From positions 90,896 through 154,895 of the forward strand of contig JAJTUP010000117.1 in the NCBI GenBank assembly GCA_021399435.1: a stretch of 64,000 bases of DNA, in the 5' to 3' direction. Each line of letters opens with the position of its first letter. Positions within the stretch are counted from its first letter, which is position 1. The DNA comes from Diaporthe sp. PMI_573. Lineage: Eukaryota; Ascomycota; Sordariomycetes; Diaporthales; Diaporthaceae. The notes under the pieces are model-generated. The model searched no databases, was not told where the DNA came from, and saw only the letters and a program-made list of their open reading frames with translations. The position numbers were made by a program, and so were the translations under genes. Shown one piece after another: positions 1 to 10,160 of this stretch.

Positions 1-1039
1 AAGACAACTTAATTAAAAATTTCACCGGCACCCAGTTCACCCTCCACTCCAAAACATCACGTGGCAAGTCTACTGTATACGAGCTCATAGCCACGGACTG
101 TGTCTGCCATACTTAGCAAGTGCTATAGTCTAAAGATGATCATTTTTGCGTGGCCAGTCGCCTCGGTGGCGGGACTTGCCCGTCCCATTTGTTTCTTGAT
201 AGGTACTAAATCGGGGTTGCAAAGTGGGACGCAGCCCAGTGACCCAATTTTGGTCAGACGTGTGTAAGAGGGTGACGGATCAAAGTTGGTACTTCGTCAC
301 ACCGTATGAAGATAGTCACACGGCATTATGGGTTCAGTCTGGCCGACTCACATGGCCAAGTCTGACTGCCCAGATGAAGGGCGGAATGGTTGCGTAAGCC
401 TCCTACCGAAACTACCACCTTCCATCCTTTTCATGTGTACTGTTGTGGAAAAGCAAAGATGGCCTTACATGCGTCCCGCGGCTTTTTCGTCTGCATCGCA
501 CATTCCCAACCCATCCTTGCGGATTGCCACGGTCGGTTCAGCGCTTGTCAAGCGATGCCCCCCTATCGTGATAGCTCACCTTAGGCGTAGGCGGTGGTGG
601 CGATGACTATGAGGTGTTGTTCCGAGGATATGCTGATTGCCTAGGTCTGCCACTAAATTTTGGTGTGGTGTGCGGGAGCGTGACATACCAACCGGGGGGG
701 GGGCATCACTGTATCACTGTGCTTGCAAGCGACAGCGGCCCTATTCGGCCAGCTACATTCCTAAAACTTGGGGGCACCGAGTGGCTTTCCCGGTTGTAGC
801 TCCAATTGGTCATGAGGTCGTGCCTCCTGGTCGCCCTCCAAAATGATAGCTCAGCCTCATTTCCTCCGCATGGAGAAGCAACATTGCCCTAACCTCCTTG
901 TAATTTATATGGCGGGCCCATAGTTGAAATAAATACGTGCATATGGGGTGGCATATTTAGTCAGGAACGGTTGTGCAGGATCAAAAACCGGTTGTACGAA
1001 TATCCTCCTTCTTTTCGCTTTAAACGTAATTCTAGGCGA
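1..1039. other. No supported gene
   Basis: Short ORFs on both strands have no recognisable domain, no convincing start context and no intron signals. There is a run of nine G near 696-704. I read this as intergenic or decayed repeat sequence. Confidence 0.5.
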
Positions 1040-1801
1040 CTACGCTATACACCCGGCCAAAACACCGTCATAGTTATGCGGAACTTGGTCGCTTACTATC
1101 CATTCCAGCAACCACAATGCAGCTGTACTGGCATCTCCACTCCCGCAGAATTTCGCCCACGCCCCGCCTTTGCTATCGCTCAGCTCTAGCCGCCCCGTCT
1201 CATCCCTAAATTGTAGGACGATCGACCAGCAGGTCTTGTACCCATCAGTTCTCCCAGGTTTCGGCATACCGAACACAACCGCCAGACGATAGTACAATAA
1301 ATGCGAGGAAATGGCCTCATGTAAGAACCTCTTTTTGACTGTGTATTCTTGGCATCCGCCTCTCGGCCTGCAGACTTCGAGTTGAAGGTCAATGGCACAC
1401 CACCGGATACGATCCACGGGTACGAAACTGTCGTTCGCATAGCTCCAGTCAATTCGAGGTCTCTCCAGTAGGGCATCGGCGACTTCTTGCGAAAACCGCT
1501 CGCGATTGTGCAGAACGACAGCTCTGTCTGCTTCGGGGCACTGGTTCCCATGATGGGGATGTTCTCGGATGTGCTTGACTTCCTCCAGAATATAACTAAA
1601 CAAGATCTGTTTCTGTTGATATCCCAACGAGTTGAAGCTGCGAAAAGGTTCGTCGCTGCATAGAAGCGATTCAAGCTGGTCCGCGGGCAGTTCGCCAGTT
1701 GCAATCCTGCGGGCAGGCACGCCATCAGGAATGGACTCAACCTGGTCGTGGTGGGCATTTCCACGAGGAGCCGACGTAGAACTAATCGCATAGCGTTCCA
1801 T
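1040..1801 (-). CDS. Hypothetical protein, 253 aa
   Basis: Uninterrupted ATG-initiated frame of 253 codons on the minus strand. I do not recognise a family. The N-terminal third is polar. The middle has a His-rich stretch (HPHHGNQC, about residue 80), and a Cys/Trp-containing region follows (WCAIDLQLEVCRPRGGC, about 133-149). No signal peptide or membrane helix is visible. The start is the first ATG of the frame. A 208-codon frame overlaps the same strand, but its composition looks like a shadow. The gene stands alone next to hAT debris, so it may be a lineage-specific gene or a decayed fragment. Confidence 0.4.
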   Translation of the reverse strand: MERYAISSTSAPRGNAHHDQVESIPDGVPARRIATGELPADQLESLLCSDEPFRSFNSLGYQQKQILFSYILEEVKHIREHPHHGNQCPEADRAVVLHNRERFSQEVADALLERPRIDWSYANDSFVPVDRIRWCAIDLQLEVCRPRGGCQEYTVKKRFLHEAISSHLLYYRLAVVFGMPKPGRTDGYKTCWSIVLQFRDETGRLELSDSKGGAWAKFCGSGDASTAALWLLEWIVSDQVPHNYDGVLAGCIA

Positions 1802-2365
1802 TGTGCAGACAATATATGGTAAGTGTTGTCGGAATAACTGATTCGAACCGGGTGCGTCTGAAGCAGAAATTGATTGTTAGGCGTTACTGGACTGTGGCCG
1901 CTTTATATAGTTTTTGCGGGGGCTCTGAGACCCGATGCAACGGCCGGCTTTGCTGCCTAGAAATCCGCCAACGGGCCTTGTATGACCAAAAGTTTTGAGA
2001 CCGAGGATTCGCAGGGCAATAAAAGGGGGAGGTACAGGGGTACATGTGCTGGCCCTGTGTACACATCTTTAAGTTCACTATGGGCTCGCCATACAAAACA
2101 TTAATACAACCTTATCCACAATATATCTCTTCCTACAGGAGGGGGGTATGTCCTCGCTCTCCCCTGATGAGCTGCCTAACGTCTTCATCGTCACGTCAAA
2201 GCGTACGACTCTACTCCACGCCTATAATGGTCGTGTCGAGAAAAGTTGAGTAGCTGGACGTGATATACCCATGTGTATGGCATTGGTCCATATTGTATTG
2301 TATTGCCAAGAACCCAATATATTGGCAGTGTGACAATATATCCAATATATTCCACGTGGCCTTCA
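1802..2365. other. Gap with AT-rich repeat probably marking a hAT end
   Basis: No gene is supported. At about 2290-2350 the motif CCAATATAT recurs in both orientations around a CAGTGTGACA stretch. This lies just beyond the 3' end of the hAT-1 transposase fragment and looks like subterminal transposon repeats. I could not define the exact terminus. Confidence 0.35.
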
Positions 2366-3025
2366 TCATTCAACTGCCGCGGCGAGATTATCGTCGCCTT
2401 GAAAATCCCGTATCCTAAACCATGACTTCAAGCATTCTAATGCTTCAACCATATCACTCCCAAGTCGATTTCGACGATCTATAATGGTTATCTTTGCCCC
2501 AGAGAAGAGTCGTTCAGGCTCGGCAGACATTGCAGGAATTGACAGTATATCCACTGCCATTTTGCTCAGGTTAGGATAGTTTTTTTGCTGTGTCTCCTCT
2601 AGCCACCATGCAAGGGCGCTTGTAAACCCATAAACCCGTTCAGACCTACAATAACGCTCATACTCATCTGTGATAAGCGCTGGTTGTAGATGCTTATTTC
2701 TCCAATTTAAGAACTCGTTCGTAGTCGTTGACGGGACCTCAGATAGAGGAAGATGCGGCTCCACAGGTTTGTACTCATCCCACAGTGCCTCTATCAACTT
2801 CTTCGACGGCTCAACCCATTCCTTCTTCCAGTTCTCGTGTATGTAGTGCCATTTATGCGAAGGATGGAGCACAATCGCAGCAACGTAGGCAGGCGATTCA
2901 TCAGTAAGGCGATAGTACTTGTCCATTTTCGCCCAACCCGAGTTATACATCGGCGTCATAATCCGGTCGTCCATATGTGCCTCCTTCCCCGCTTCCAATT
3001 GTGCCAATACAAAGTCCATAGCCAA
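2366..3025 (-). pseudogene. hAT transposase C-terminal fragment (hAT-1)
   Basis: The 219-codon frame encodes the last third of a hAT transposase. It includes the segment GWAKMDKYYRLTDESPAY, the usual link from the RNase H-like core to the C-terminal region. It ends with the hAT dimerisation signature MSAEPERLFSGAK followed by RRNRLGSDMVEALECLKSW (about residues 165-203). The BED zinc finger and the first catalytic Asp are absent upstream, so this is a 5'-truncated relic rather than an active gene. Identification as hAT is firm from the signature; the subfamily is not assigned. Confidence 0.85.
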
Positions 3026-3170
3026 GAGGACATTGTCGAGGGTGCACAGCGATGCGCCTTATTTATCCCCAGCGCCTTAGATCCTTTACCCAGGAAGGAA
3101 GGGGATGCTGCCAGGGGTATCCACGTTGTCCACGTTGAAGTCGTCAAGGTCCACGATGCCATGTAGTGCA

Positions 3171-3195
3171 TGAGGCTCGTCAGTGACGAGCCTCA
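3171..3195. repeat. Perfect 25-bp palindrome at the left hAT-2 junction
   Basis: Bases 3171-3182 (TGAGGCTCGTCA) are followed by one G and then by their exact inverted copy at 3184-3195, directly before the TAGGGATGG end of the element. Confidence 0.85.
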
Positions 3196-4114
3196 TAGGG
3201 ATGGATTTAATGCTGCATCATTAAATAAAATGCGCTTTTTGCATTAAATATTTACAGCAGGCGCGTTTTATATGCATTATTTCCCTTCTCTATTAGGTTT
3301 AGCGCCTTCCAAAACAGGCTTAGTGTGTCGGATCAATATAATCCCTGTTCCGACCTCCTTTCTCCACCGCCTTCAACAGCCTGTCGTGGTATTTCATATT
3401 GTTCGAGAATTTAACCACTTCCGAGCACAATCGGGCGGCCAGTTTGCTGCAGGGGGCTTAGTCTATTCAAAAGAATGGACGCCATTAGATGCTTGGATAC
3501 TTCTTGATAACCAGGGCAGCAAGCTGGCTACACTTACAGTTCAAATCTTTGGAACCATAGCCAATTCAGTTCCCTCAGAGAGATCATTCTCGGCAGTTAA
3601 CTTCCTCCACAGCAAGGCACGCAACAGGCTCACACTAGCCAACGCCAACAAGTTGGCGTTCATCTACATAAACGAAGGGGTGCTAGAGAGGATAACACAG
3701 TCTCAGAATCAACCTCTTGGTCATCGCAATAAGGTTGATTCTACGGTGGTTAGCTGGGAAGATTTGACAAAAGACGGTTGGCTTACTCTCGAAGATACGT
3801 ATATGGAAATCCATTGCGCATCAAGTCTGGAAGTTGACGCTGTTATCGGCGAGTTCACTCACCAACCCGCCTCCGACGGAGAAGAGACAGTTGTGGACAC
3901 ATTTGAGGTCCAAGATGGGTCAGAGAGCGAAGAAACGGGGAAAGAATTGACCTAATTTGGCTTGGTTATTTGTATTATATGACCCTTGGGCAGCTTCATA
4001 TATGGGTAGTTATATTGCAATAAAAAGCGCGCTTTTTATTCGGAATAAAAAGCTGCTTCATTATAATAAAAAGCAGTTTAATACACATGTGTATTAAACA
4101 CGTGCCCATCCCTA
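3184..4114 (+). mobile_element. hAT-2, small hAT element with 8-bp target duplication
   Basis: Both ends carry the hAT-like terminus TAGGGATGG (3196-3204, and inverted at 4106-4114), with subterminal TTTAAT and AATAAAAAGC motifs. The octamer CTCGTCAG is present at 3176-3183 and again at 4115-4122, as expected for a hAT target-site duplication. On the left, 12 bp (3184-3195) that are an inverted copy of the flank separate the duplication from the terminus. The internal ORF covers only the end of a transposase, so the element is deleted and non-autonomous. Confidence 0.75.
3272..3955 (+). pseudogene. hAT-2 transposase C-terminal remnant
   Basis: The last ~130 codons carry the hAT C-terminal dimerisation region: SVPSERSFSAVNFLHSKAR and then RLTLANANKLAFIYIN. 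An acidic tail follows that is rich in Glu, Asp and Ser. The first ~80 residues of the open frame do not look like transposase and may be fused non-coding sequence. The catalytic RNase H-like core and the BED finger are missing. The type differs from hAT-1 and hAT-3: the signature reads PSERSFS rather than ECERLFS, and there is no Trp after the LRS-like helix. Confidence 0.75.
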
Positions 4115-4414
4115 CTCGTCAGTAGTGACAGCGTAGAAGAAAGCGTCCTTGAGGTTCAGCGATGCCTTCGTGCCAGGGAATTGTGGTAGGAGCCATGGTT
4201 GTCCGTCAAACAAGATTGTGGCCTCACCATGGAACATCACGAATAGTTGATATGCATTGTTTTCTTGGGGAGGACCAGCTTCCTATCGTCCTGCCATACA
4301 AACAACAACACCATGCATATTTGGTGCGATAGATAGAGTCAGATGCGCTACAATCGACTTCACATTGGTAAGGTTTGAGTACAAATATAAAGGTGTGCCA
4401 TAGCGATGTTCGCT

Positions 4415-6147
4415 TTATTTCACTGCATGAGGCTGTGGAATCCGTCCTACAGGATGTAGACGTGGTACCTGCCGCCAAATTCCTTGCTCTAGATGTGGAC
4501 CGCCCCTACTCTCCGGCACTACCAACAGTCCCCCGACGTTACCGGCACGCAAATTCGTCGAACTACACTTGGGAAATACCGCCAACGATGAACCAGTCAA
4601 ATTCCTTGGCGTTCTCGCCCGATCACCAGTTAGACGAGGGGCCGGCCCGTCCTCCATTCCCACCATTGAGCCCGTTCCCGATGTTGGCGTCGTTGGCGGC
4701 ATTGGCCACGGTAATAGGGATGGCGAGAAGACGCCACTGCTAGCAAGGCTGGCTCCGCCGATGCTAGCTGCGCTCGAGCGCTGGCTTATCCTACGATCCT
4801 TGTTTTCCTGTGGAACTTTGCTACTGCGAAACCAGAGCGACCAGAAGGAGTGTGTGGACAGGCGATTAGGTGCCTCGGGTGGGTCGTGCTCACCACGTTT
4901 CTCGTTGTTTATAGGTCCTTCGGCCAAAGGTGGAAGGCTGACCCGGAGGATTGAGGTGGTCGAGCTAGACGCCGAGCTACAATCTGAATTTCGATCGATA
5001 GTTGTTCCAAATGGACTGCCTGGTTGTTGGATGGCAGTTGGTGTCGACGCTAGAGAAAAGTGCATCCCAATGCTTGACTCTTTCTCTGCCATGTCTGGTG
5101 GGGTAGAGATAGCAAGGCCCACTTGAAGAGCTGGGGGTAGATCTGGAGCTAGGTCCCCTGATGGACTTGCTGATTCCACGTCCCGAGTTGACCTGAATGA
5201 CCAGCGCATGAGATGGAGAATGGACTTGCGTGATGACGGCTTGACCACGGGAAGGGGCTGAGCAAGCGTTTGATGGTAGTCCCAATCTGGCCGAATAACG
5301 TCATGATCGGTCCCCATAGCTGCAGCTCCGCTAATGAGGGACCCTCCCAAGGCGTCATCTGCCTGGTCGCTGGTACGCTGATGTCCCTTCAGTCCACTCA
5401 GAGGCGCGATGATAGGCACAAGTGCGCGGGAGCGTCGATATTTCCAAAGGAGGAAGATAACTAACCCAAGTATGATAAGTCCAACTTTGACAAATGTTAG
5501 TCAGGGGGGCTCATAAGTTTCATTTGCTGACACATACCAATAACCCCAGCAGCTATTGCTCCTGCTCGTCCTAGAGAGGTTCCAGTATCGCCAGAATGCA
5601 GCTGCCCTGTCGGAACAGAATCCGTGACAGTCGCAGGCGGCGAGGTCAACGGCGACTGAACCGTGGTAGCTGGTGTCGTAGTATGTATTATTTCAGAGTT
5701 TGATCCTGATGATGCCGAAAGGACTGAGCCTGGTATATTCTGGGATGGGGCAACCGTAGCCGTAGGAGAAGGATGAGAAACGGCGACACCAGCAGTCGTA
5801 ATGGGTAGATTCTCCACTGTCTTCGTTGTTAAACTTCCTAGCACAGAAGATGCCGGCTCAGCCGTTGTTCCTCCTCTAGATGCGGAGGGCGTCGCCGAAG
5901 CAGAAACCTGGGCGGCGGCCTGGGACGAGGTTGTGGCCTCGCCTGAAGCTGGATCAAGGGCATTGGCGGCGGCGGTGGTTGCCGCCGACGGCGTCTCGGT
6001 CGATGTCTTCTTCGCTTGCCCCGGCGGTTCTTTGGTCGAAGATCCATTACCTGAGTTGTTGGTATCATTTCCGTTGCCGTTACCATTGCTGTTCTTCCGA
6101 ATGACAAAGGAATTCCACCATCGTCTCCTCATTGATGAATATCGCAT
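4415..6147 (-). CDS. Ser/Thr-rich single-pass membrane protein with long cytoplasmic tail
   Basis: Two exons, 6147-5538 and 5484-4415, are joined by a 53-nt intron (GTATGT donor, CTGAC/CTAAC branch, AAG acceptor) in phase 1, giving 559 aa. The first ~35 residues are basic with a WW pair. Residues 40-190 are Ser/Thr/Ala/Pro-rich and low in complexity, as in heavily O-glycosylated ectodomains. Splicing creates one hydrophobic helix (IAAGVIVGLIILGLVIFLLW) followed by KYRRSR, a typical transmembrane stop-transfer. The remaining ~330 residues form a polar, Pro/Ser-rich tail. The layout resembles fungal WSC/Mid2-like wall sensors, but no Cys-rich WSC domain or signal peptide is visible. The ATG at 6147 is the first in frame; an upstream signal exon may be missing. 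Confidence 0.7.
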
Positions 6148-7166
6148 CACGTCTAATCTTAGTCCTAAGACGAATGAATGGCAGAATTCGTCTACTGGAA
6201 GGAGAGAAGAGTATGAAAAGTCAGGAAACACGAAAGAACAGCGCTCAGAAAAGTCGCGAGACGTCCCACGACCTGGTTCGCACTTAATAATACAAAGATA
6301 ATACAGTTAAATTGTTGAGAAGTTAAGCTGGTGACAATCGCAAAGAGAGAATATTCGGGCGATGAGGAAGGGAGGTTCATGTAAAGGTGGGCACCAGCAC
6401 TCCGTTGACAGCCACCATATTCAACACGGGGAGCTCTTAAATTAAAGGCACACTTCACATACGGCTAGGCTGGTGCTCATACCACGCACGATGCCGCAAC
6501 TAGTGTCCGGACAGGGTGGTGCAACGGACGTACCACGCTAAGGTAATCGTAACCCCGCCTCCCTTTCTTATTCTCCAAGACTATACCAAATGAGCACAGA
6601 TGAGAAACAAGCCTCCTTCAGGGTGTTGACATGAGCTTTGGCTTGAGGCCCCATCGTGGCCTGATGTGGCGCTGGATAGAGCGTTTCAGAACCTCGCGCC
6701 AACTGGGAAGTTCCGCTTTTTCCCCACGAACAGGTGGATGACCTTCTGGTCTAAGTTAACTTATTGTGCGTCTGACATCACGCTTGAATGAAAGGGCCAG
6801 CCTCCTGAAAGAGCCTCGACGTAGTATCTACTGGGGTCGTCACAACGAAACTCAAGCCATTCTCGTCGAAGTTGTAGGGTTCTCAAACAGCAAACCGCAT
6901 CCCATTTCTAGAGCCAACCACACGAATGAGGCCCCGAGAAGTACCAAGGTCTGATTAACAGCAAAGTTCTTTTCTATTTAAAGGTAGATATATTGCAATC
7001 GCACTGCTCCACTGAGAGAGCTGCAGGTTGAAGGAAATTTAATGGTTCCGGACCGTCGAGGAGAAACGAACAGTTGTAGCGTCCTCTGATCAAAGACCAT
7101 TTCCGCGTCCAGTTTCTTTTCTCCCAGTTTCTAGACCCTCATCCGAACCGTTTTCATCGAAGCCAT
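6148..7166. other. No supported gene
   Basis: Upstream region of the membrane-protein gene. Short ORFs show no domain, and no repeat stands out. Confidence 0.5.
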
Positions 7167-7328
7167 TCACAGAAAAGCCGCAATGCCAAGTGCAATAGCA
7201 ACCATCGAGCCACCAGCTTTGTTGACGGTAGCACCAGCAGTGACTTGAACGATGCTGCTGGCGGCAGTCTTGCTACCTGCGGTGACCGTGCCGAGTGAAG
7301 TAGGAGACTGGGTTTTGGTAGTTGACAT
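7167..7328 (-). pseudogene. Orphan GPI-anchor-like C-terminus, 53 aa
   Basis: A 53-codon minus-strand frame begins with Ser/Thr-rich sequence. It continues through an AGATVNKAGG spacer and ends in a short hydrophobic tail (SMVAIALGIAAFL) immediately before TGA. This is the standard end of a GPI-anchored cell-wall or secreted protein: small omega-site residues, spacer, hydrophobic tail. No signal peptide or catalytic domain precedes it. It is probably the severed 3' end of a surface-protein gene. Confidence 0.5.
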
Positions 7329-7412
7329 CAAAAGGTGCGGCCCACGGGTTTAGGCGTAAGCTACGGTTTTTTGAGCTATGGCGCAGTGGCACCTTCTACC
7401 ACGGGTCGTTAG

Positions 7413-7610
7413 AGCTGTATGTTTGGTGGTTCCATGTTTGGTGGCTATAGCTTTGATGGCTGTATGTTTGGTGGCTAAGTGGCTGTATATTCCGTGGCTG
7501 TACGTTTGGTGGCTATAGGTTTGGTGGCTATAGATTTGGTGACAGTATGTTCAGTGGCTGTATATTCCGTGGCTGTATGTTTGGTGGCTGTATGTTTTGG
7601 TGGCTGTATG
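7413..7610 (+). repeat. Degenerate 15-bp minisatellite
   Basis: About a dozen tandem variants of GGTGGCTGTATGTTT (also GGTGGCTATAGGTTT and GTGGCTGTATATTCC). Unit length varies slightly and there are scattered substitutions. It ends just before the pogo relic. Confidence 0.8.
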
Positions 7611-7622
7611 GCACCAGGGTGA

Positions 7623-8200
7623 CTATTGGCCCAGATTACCTAGCCGTCTGCGGTAGGCCCTCTTTAGGGAGGAAAAGACTCCGAGATTGAGAGGTTGAAG
7701 GACGTGAGAGGAATGAGGAGGCAAATAGAGCAATAGTGTATTACTCTGAAAGCACTGCCACATAAATTCCGTTGTTGTATGGCTTCCGTGGCCGTCCATA
7801 ATGGGTAGTTGCTTCTCGGAGGGATCTGTAGGCTGGGTATTAGGAATGAAGACTTTCTGGAGCCATTCAATAGCCACTTCGTTATTAGTCCATGCATTTG
7901 CTGTTGCTGTAAACCTCCAGCCTTTGTATAGACCCAAAGCTGTTGGAAACCACTGCTGTTGGACCGTTTTCCCCTTAATGATAACCAATGGACATAGCGA
8001 CTGGCCAGTTGCTGAGATACACTCTAGGAAAGAAGTCCATACTCTAATCCCAGAGTCTTTTCTAAACGCTGCACGTGTTGTAGCACTTCCTAGGACTAGA
8101 CCATTCTGCCCTTGGCCCTCCATTATACCCGCTTCATCCATATTTCAACGGTTAGCCGGCTTAATCTCTTTGATATCAAGTAGTTACAATGTACTTGCGC
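7623..8200 (-). pseudogene. Fot1/pogo-type DDE transposase relic
   Basis: Minus-strand sequence encodes the DDE superfamily endonuclease core of Tc1/mariner-pogo (Fot1-like) transposons: MDEAGIMEG (first Asp), IMDGHGSHTTTEF (second Asp) and LLYLPPHSSHVLQPLNLGVF (third catalytic position). The third acidic residue, normally Asp in LQPLDLGVF, is Asn here. Upstream of MDEAG the frame has a TGA where the family has Trp (NRW-NMDE), and a further stop lies near 8188. The N-terminal DNA-binding half and the C-terminus are absent. It cannot encode an active transposase. Confidence 0.85.
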
Positions 8201-9104
8201 ACAAGAAAGCGTCAACAGGCGCCTACATGACAACGACGATCGCACGACTATATGACGGCCACTTTTACTATTTACACGATAGCGTATTCTACGACGCCCA
8301 TGTCATCACAACGTAATGACCTCTATGTGTCCCGGCCATCCCGGGGGACCCTGGCCCCAGATATGAAAGGTAGGGGCTACAGCCTGTAGCCCTTTTCCCA
8401 GCAAGGCGTAACCTACCCCTGGGGTTCGGCGATTCCTTGCTAGTGCAATTTAGTACTTGTGTGTTTAAAAAACAGGGGCCTAGTTCCAAATGAAGAGATC
8501 GAGCATTTGAATCTGTGTTGTATTTTTGCTTACAGCATTTGTAAAACAAGACCCGGTCAGGGACGGAGGAAGGGCGATAAAGCCAACCCCTGATTAAGAA
8601 TTATGAAATGAAGTCTTGTTTCATTGCTTAAAATAACGCCCACCACCCGTTTTTGTATGATACAATGTTCACAATGACATGCTGGTTTCTCGGTGGTTCC
8701 ATGTCTACAGGAATCAGTTCCGTTTAATTAATTTTGGTAGGAAACAATAATCGTGATGAGGGGAATGTATTCTATGCGGCTGCATTTATACCGGGGGTAC
8801 CCTCTGATTTTGTCAGTATAGTTTTATCCCCAAAGAAATTAAGCCTAGCAATGTATGCCATATCATCAGAGGGCCTTCCAGTCTCGGATGATCAGCCACG
8901 ACCAGGTTTTCAGGTTGCCAGGTTTGTTGAACATGACATTCTACATGTTACAGCTGCCGAAAGCAACATTGACAGGCTTATTTATTCCTGTAGAACACCT
9001 TGGGCTCCTGCAACACACGAGCTGGAACGGTGATCAAGCTTTGGCCAGCATTAATGCCGAATTGTGCCTGATAATCAGTGGTTAGCTACGAGTCCCATAG
9101 AACA
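8201..9104. other. No supported gene
   Basis: A 99-codon plus-strand ORF at 8734-9033 and an 86-codon minus ORF at 8289-8549 have no recognisable domain. Likely degraded repeat sequence between two relics. Confidence 0.4.
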
Positions 9105-9905
9105 TCAGGGGATATGGTTGGGGGCCATCTCTCCCGAAGTATGAACGCTTACCAGAAGAGGATTGGTCTGGGTTGATAGACCACCCGTGAGAAGACCATC
9201 ATTGACGATAGACATTGCGTTGAGCCAGGGCCCGCGGACAGCAAATCTGATCATGTTTCTGGTCTGGTCGCCGCTGAGCTTCGCCATGGCGCTCTGGCCA
9301 GGCAGCACAATGCAAACCTCGGCGGGCAAGTAGGAAGGGTTCTTTTCCGTGCCAACATTGACCACAGGGTAGTCATCGGCACATGTGATGTTGTACGTGT
9401 TCTTGAAGTGGTCGTAGACGCTGATGTAGCGGCCAGTGCCAGCAGACACGGGCTGCGGTCCGACTGTTGCAGGTGCTTCCGCTTTGCTCTTGGCTCCCTT
9501 GCCTTTGCCCTTCTTCTTGGATGCGGCCTGTGATGGCTCGGCACCTGGGACAGAGGACGAAGCTGCTGCCGCCGGGGGCCTGTCTTCAAGTCAGAATTCG
9601 ACGTGCCTCGGTCCAGCGGCGAACTCTTTAACCCTGGGCCGGTTGGTTCCCTGTCCGTCTGATATCTTAGCCAGACCGAAGATAGCCTCGGGCCGATGGA
9701 TAACCTCTCCTTTCTTGTTCTTCTTCTCCTTGAGTTGTGTCGTTCGCACGCGGACACGTTTGAGGAACTTCTCCAGGGAACGTCATCCACTGTGGTCTGG
9801 ACGAGGGTTGTATGCCTCGATCAAAGCCGTAAGTCTTCCGATCACCCCTTCCCGCCAAGATACAACAAGTAGCTCGACCTGCCTTGGCTATGCAGAAGCC
9901 TTCGT
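9105..9905 (-). pseudogene. Argonaute (QDE-2-like) PAZ/linker-2 fragment
   Basis: One minus-strand frame reads through the end of the Argonaute PAZ domain (EKFLKRVRVRTTQLKEKKNK, IFGLAKISDGQG, VKEFAAGPRHVEF). An Ala/Lys-rich insert of about 40 residues follows. The frame then continues into YISVYDHFKNTYNITC, YPVVNVGTEKNPSYLPAEVC, IVLPGQSAMAKLSGDQT and MIRFAVRGPW, the conserved end of PAZ and linker 2. Two in-frame TGA codons (9783-9785 and 9591-9593) interrupt it. The N-terminal, MID and PIWI domains are absent. Argonautes of this type bind small RNAs in RNA silencing; this copy has lost the slicer domain and is a relic. Confidence 0.8.
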
Positions 9906-10160
9906 TGCCTAGAAATAAATATGGGCTGCCTCCCGCACGGATTTCGAATCCTCGTTACGAGAGGCCTCAGCCGCGTCATTCGCCGAGGCGGAGAGCATAT
10001 TTCAAGATATAAAAAGAGCCATACCTCTGAAGGTCGATACTCGTTCCACTCCAATGGAATTTAGAAAGTTGCTAGCCTCCTCCACCATTCTCCATCCAAG
10101 TTCCTATACGCAATCGCTCACGGAATCTCATTGTCCCTTCCTCCACTAAAATATTCATTG

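Larger units (their letters stand above)
3098..4240 (-). pseudogene. Unidentified coding sequence split by hAT-2
   Basis: Reading the minus strand from 4240 to 4115 and then, after skipping the hAT-2 insert and one copy of its target duplication, from 3175 to about 3098, one frame stays open across the insertion site. It encodes a stretch containing FHGEATILFDGQPWLLPQF before the insertion and PHALHGIVDLDDFNVDNVD after it. It ends at a possible splice donor (GGTAAAG). I do not recognise the protein family. The continuous frame supports the view that hAT-2 landed in a gene. Upstream of 4240 the frame meets a stop and a shifted frame, so the gene is decayed. Confidence 0.4.

Noticed and set aside
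1840..1860. Minus-strand GGTTCGAATC resembling a tRNA B-box
   Set aside because: Flanking bases do not pair as a T-arm and no cloverleaf is possible.
9940..9970. tRNA-like B-box sequence TTTCGAATCC
   Set aside because: No five-base T-stem can be formed, and there is no A-box or acceptor stem on either strand.
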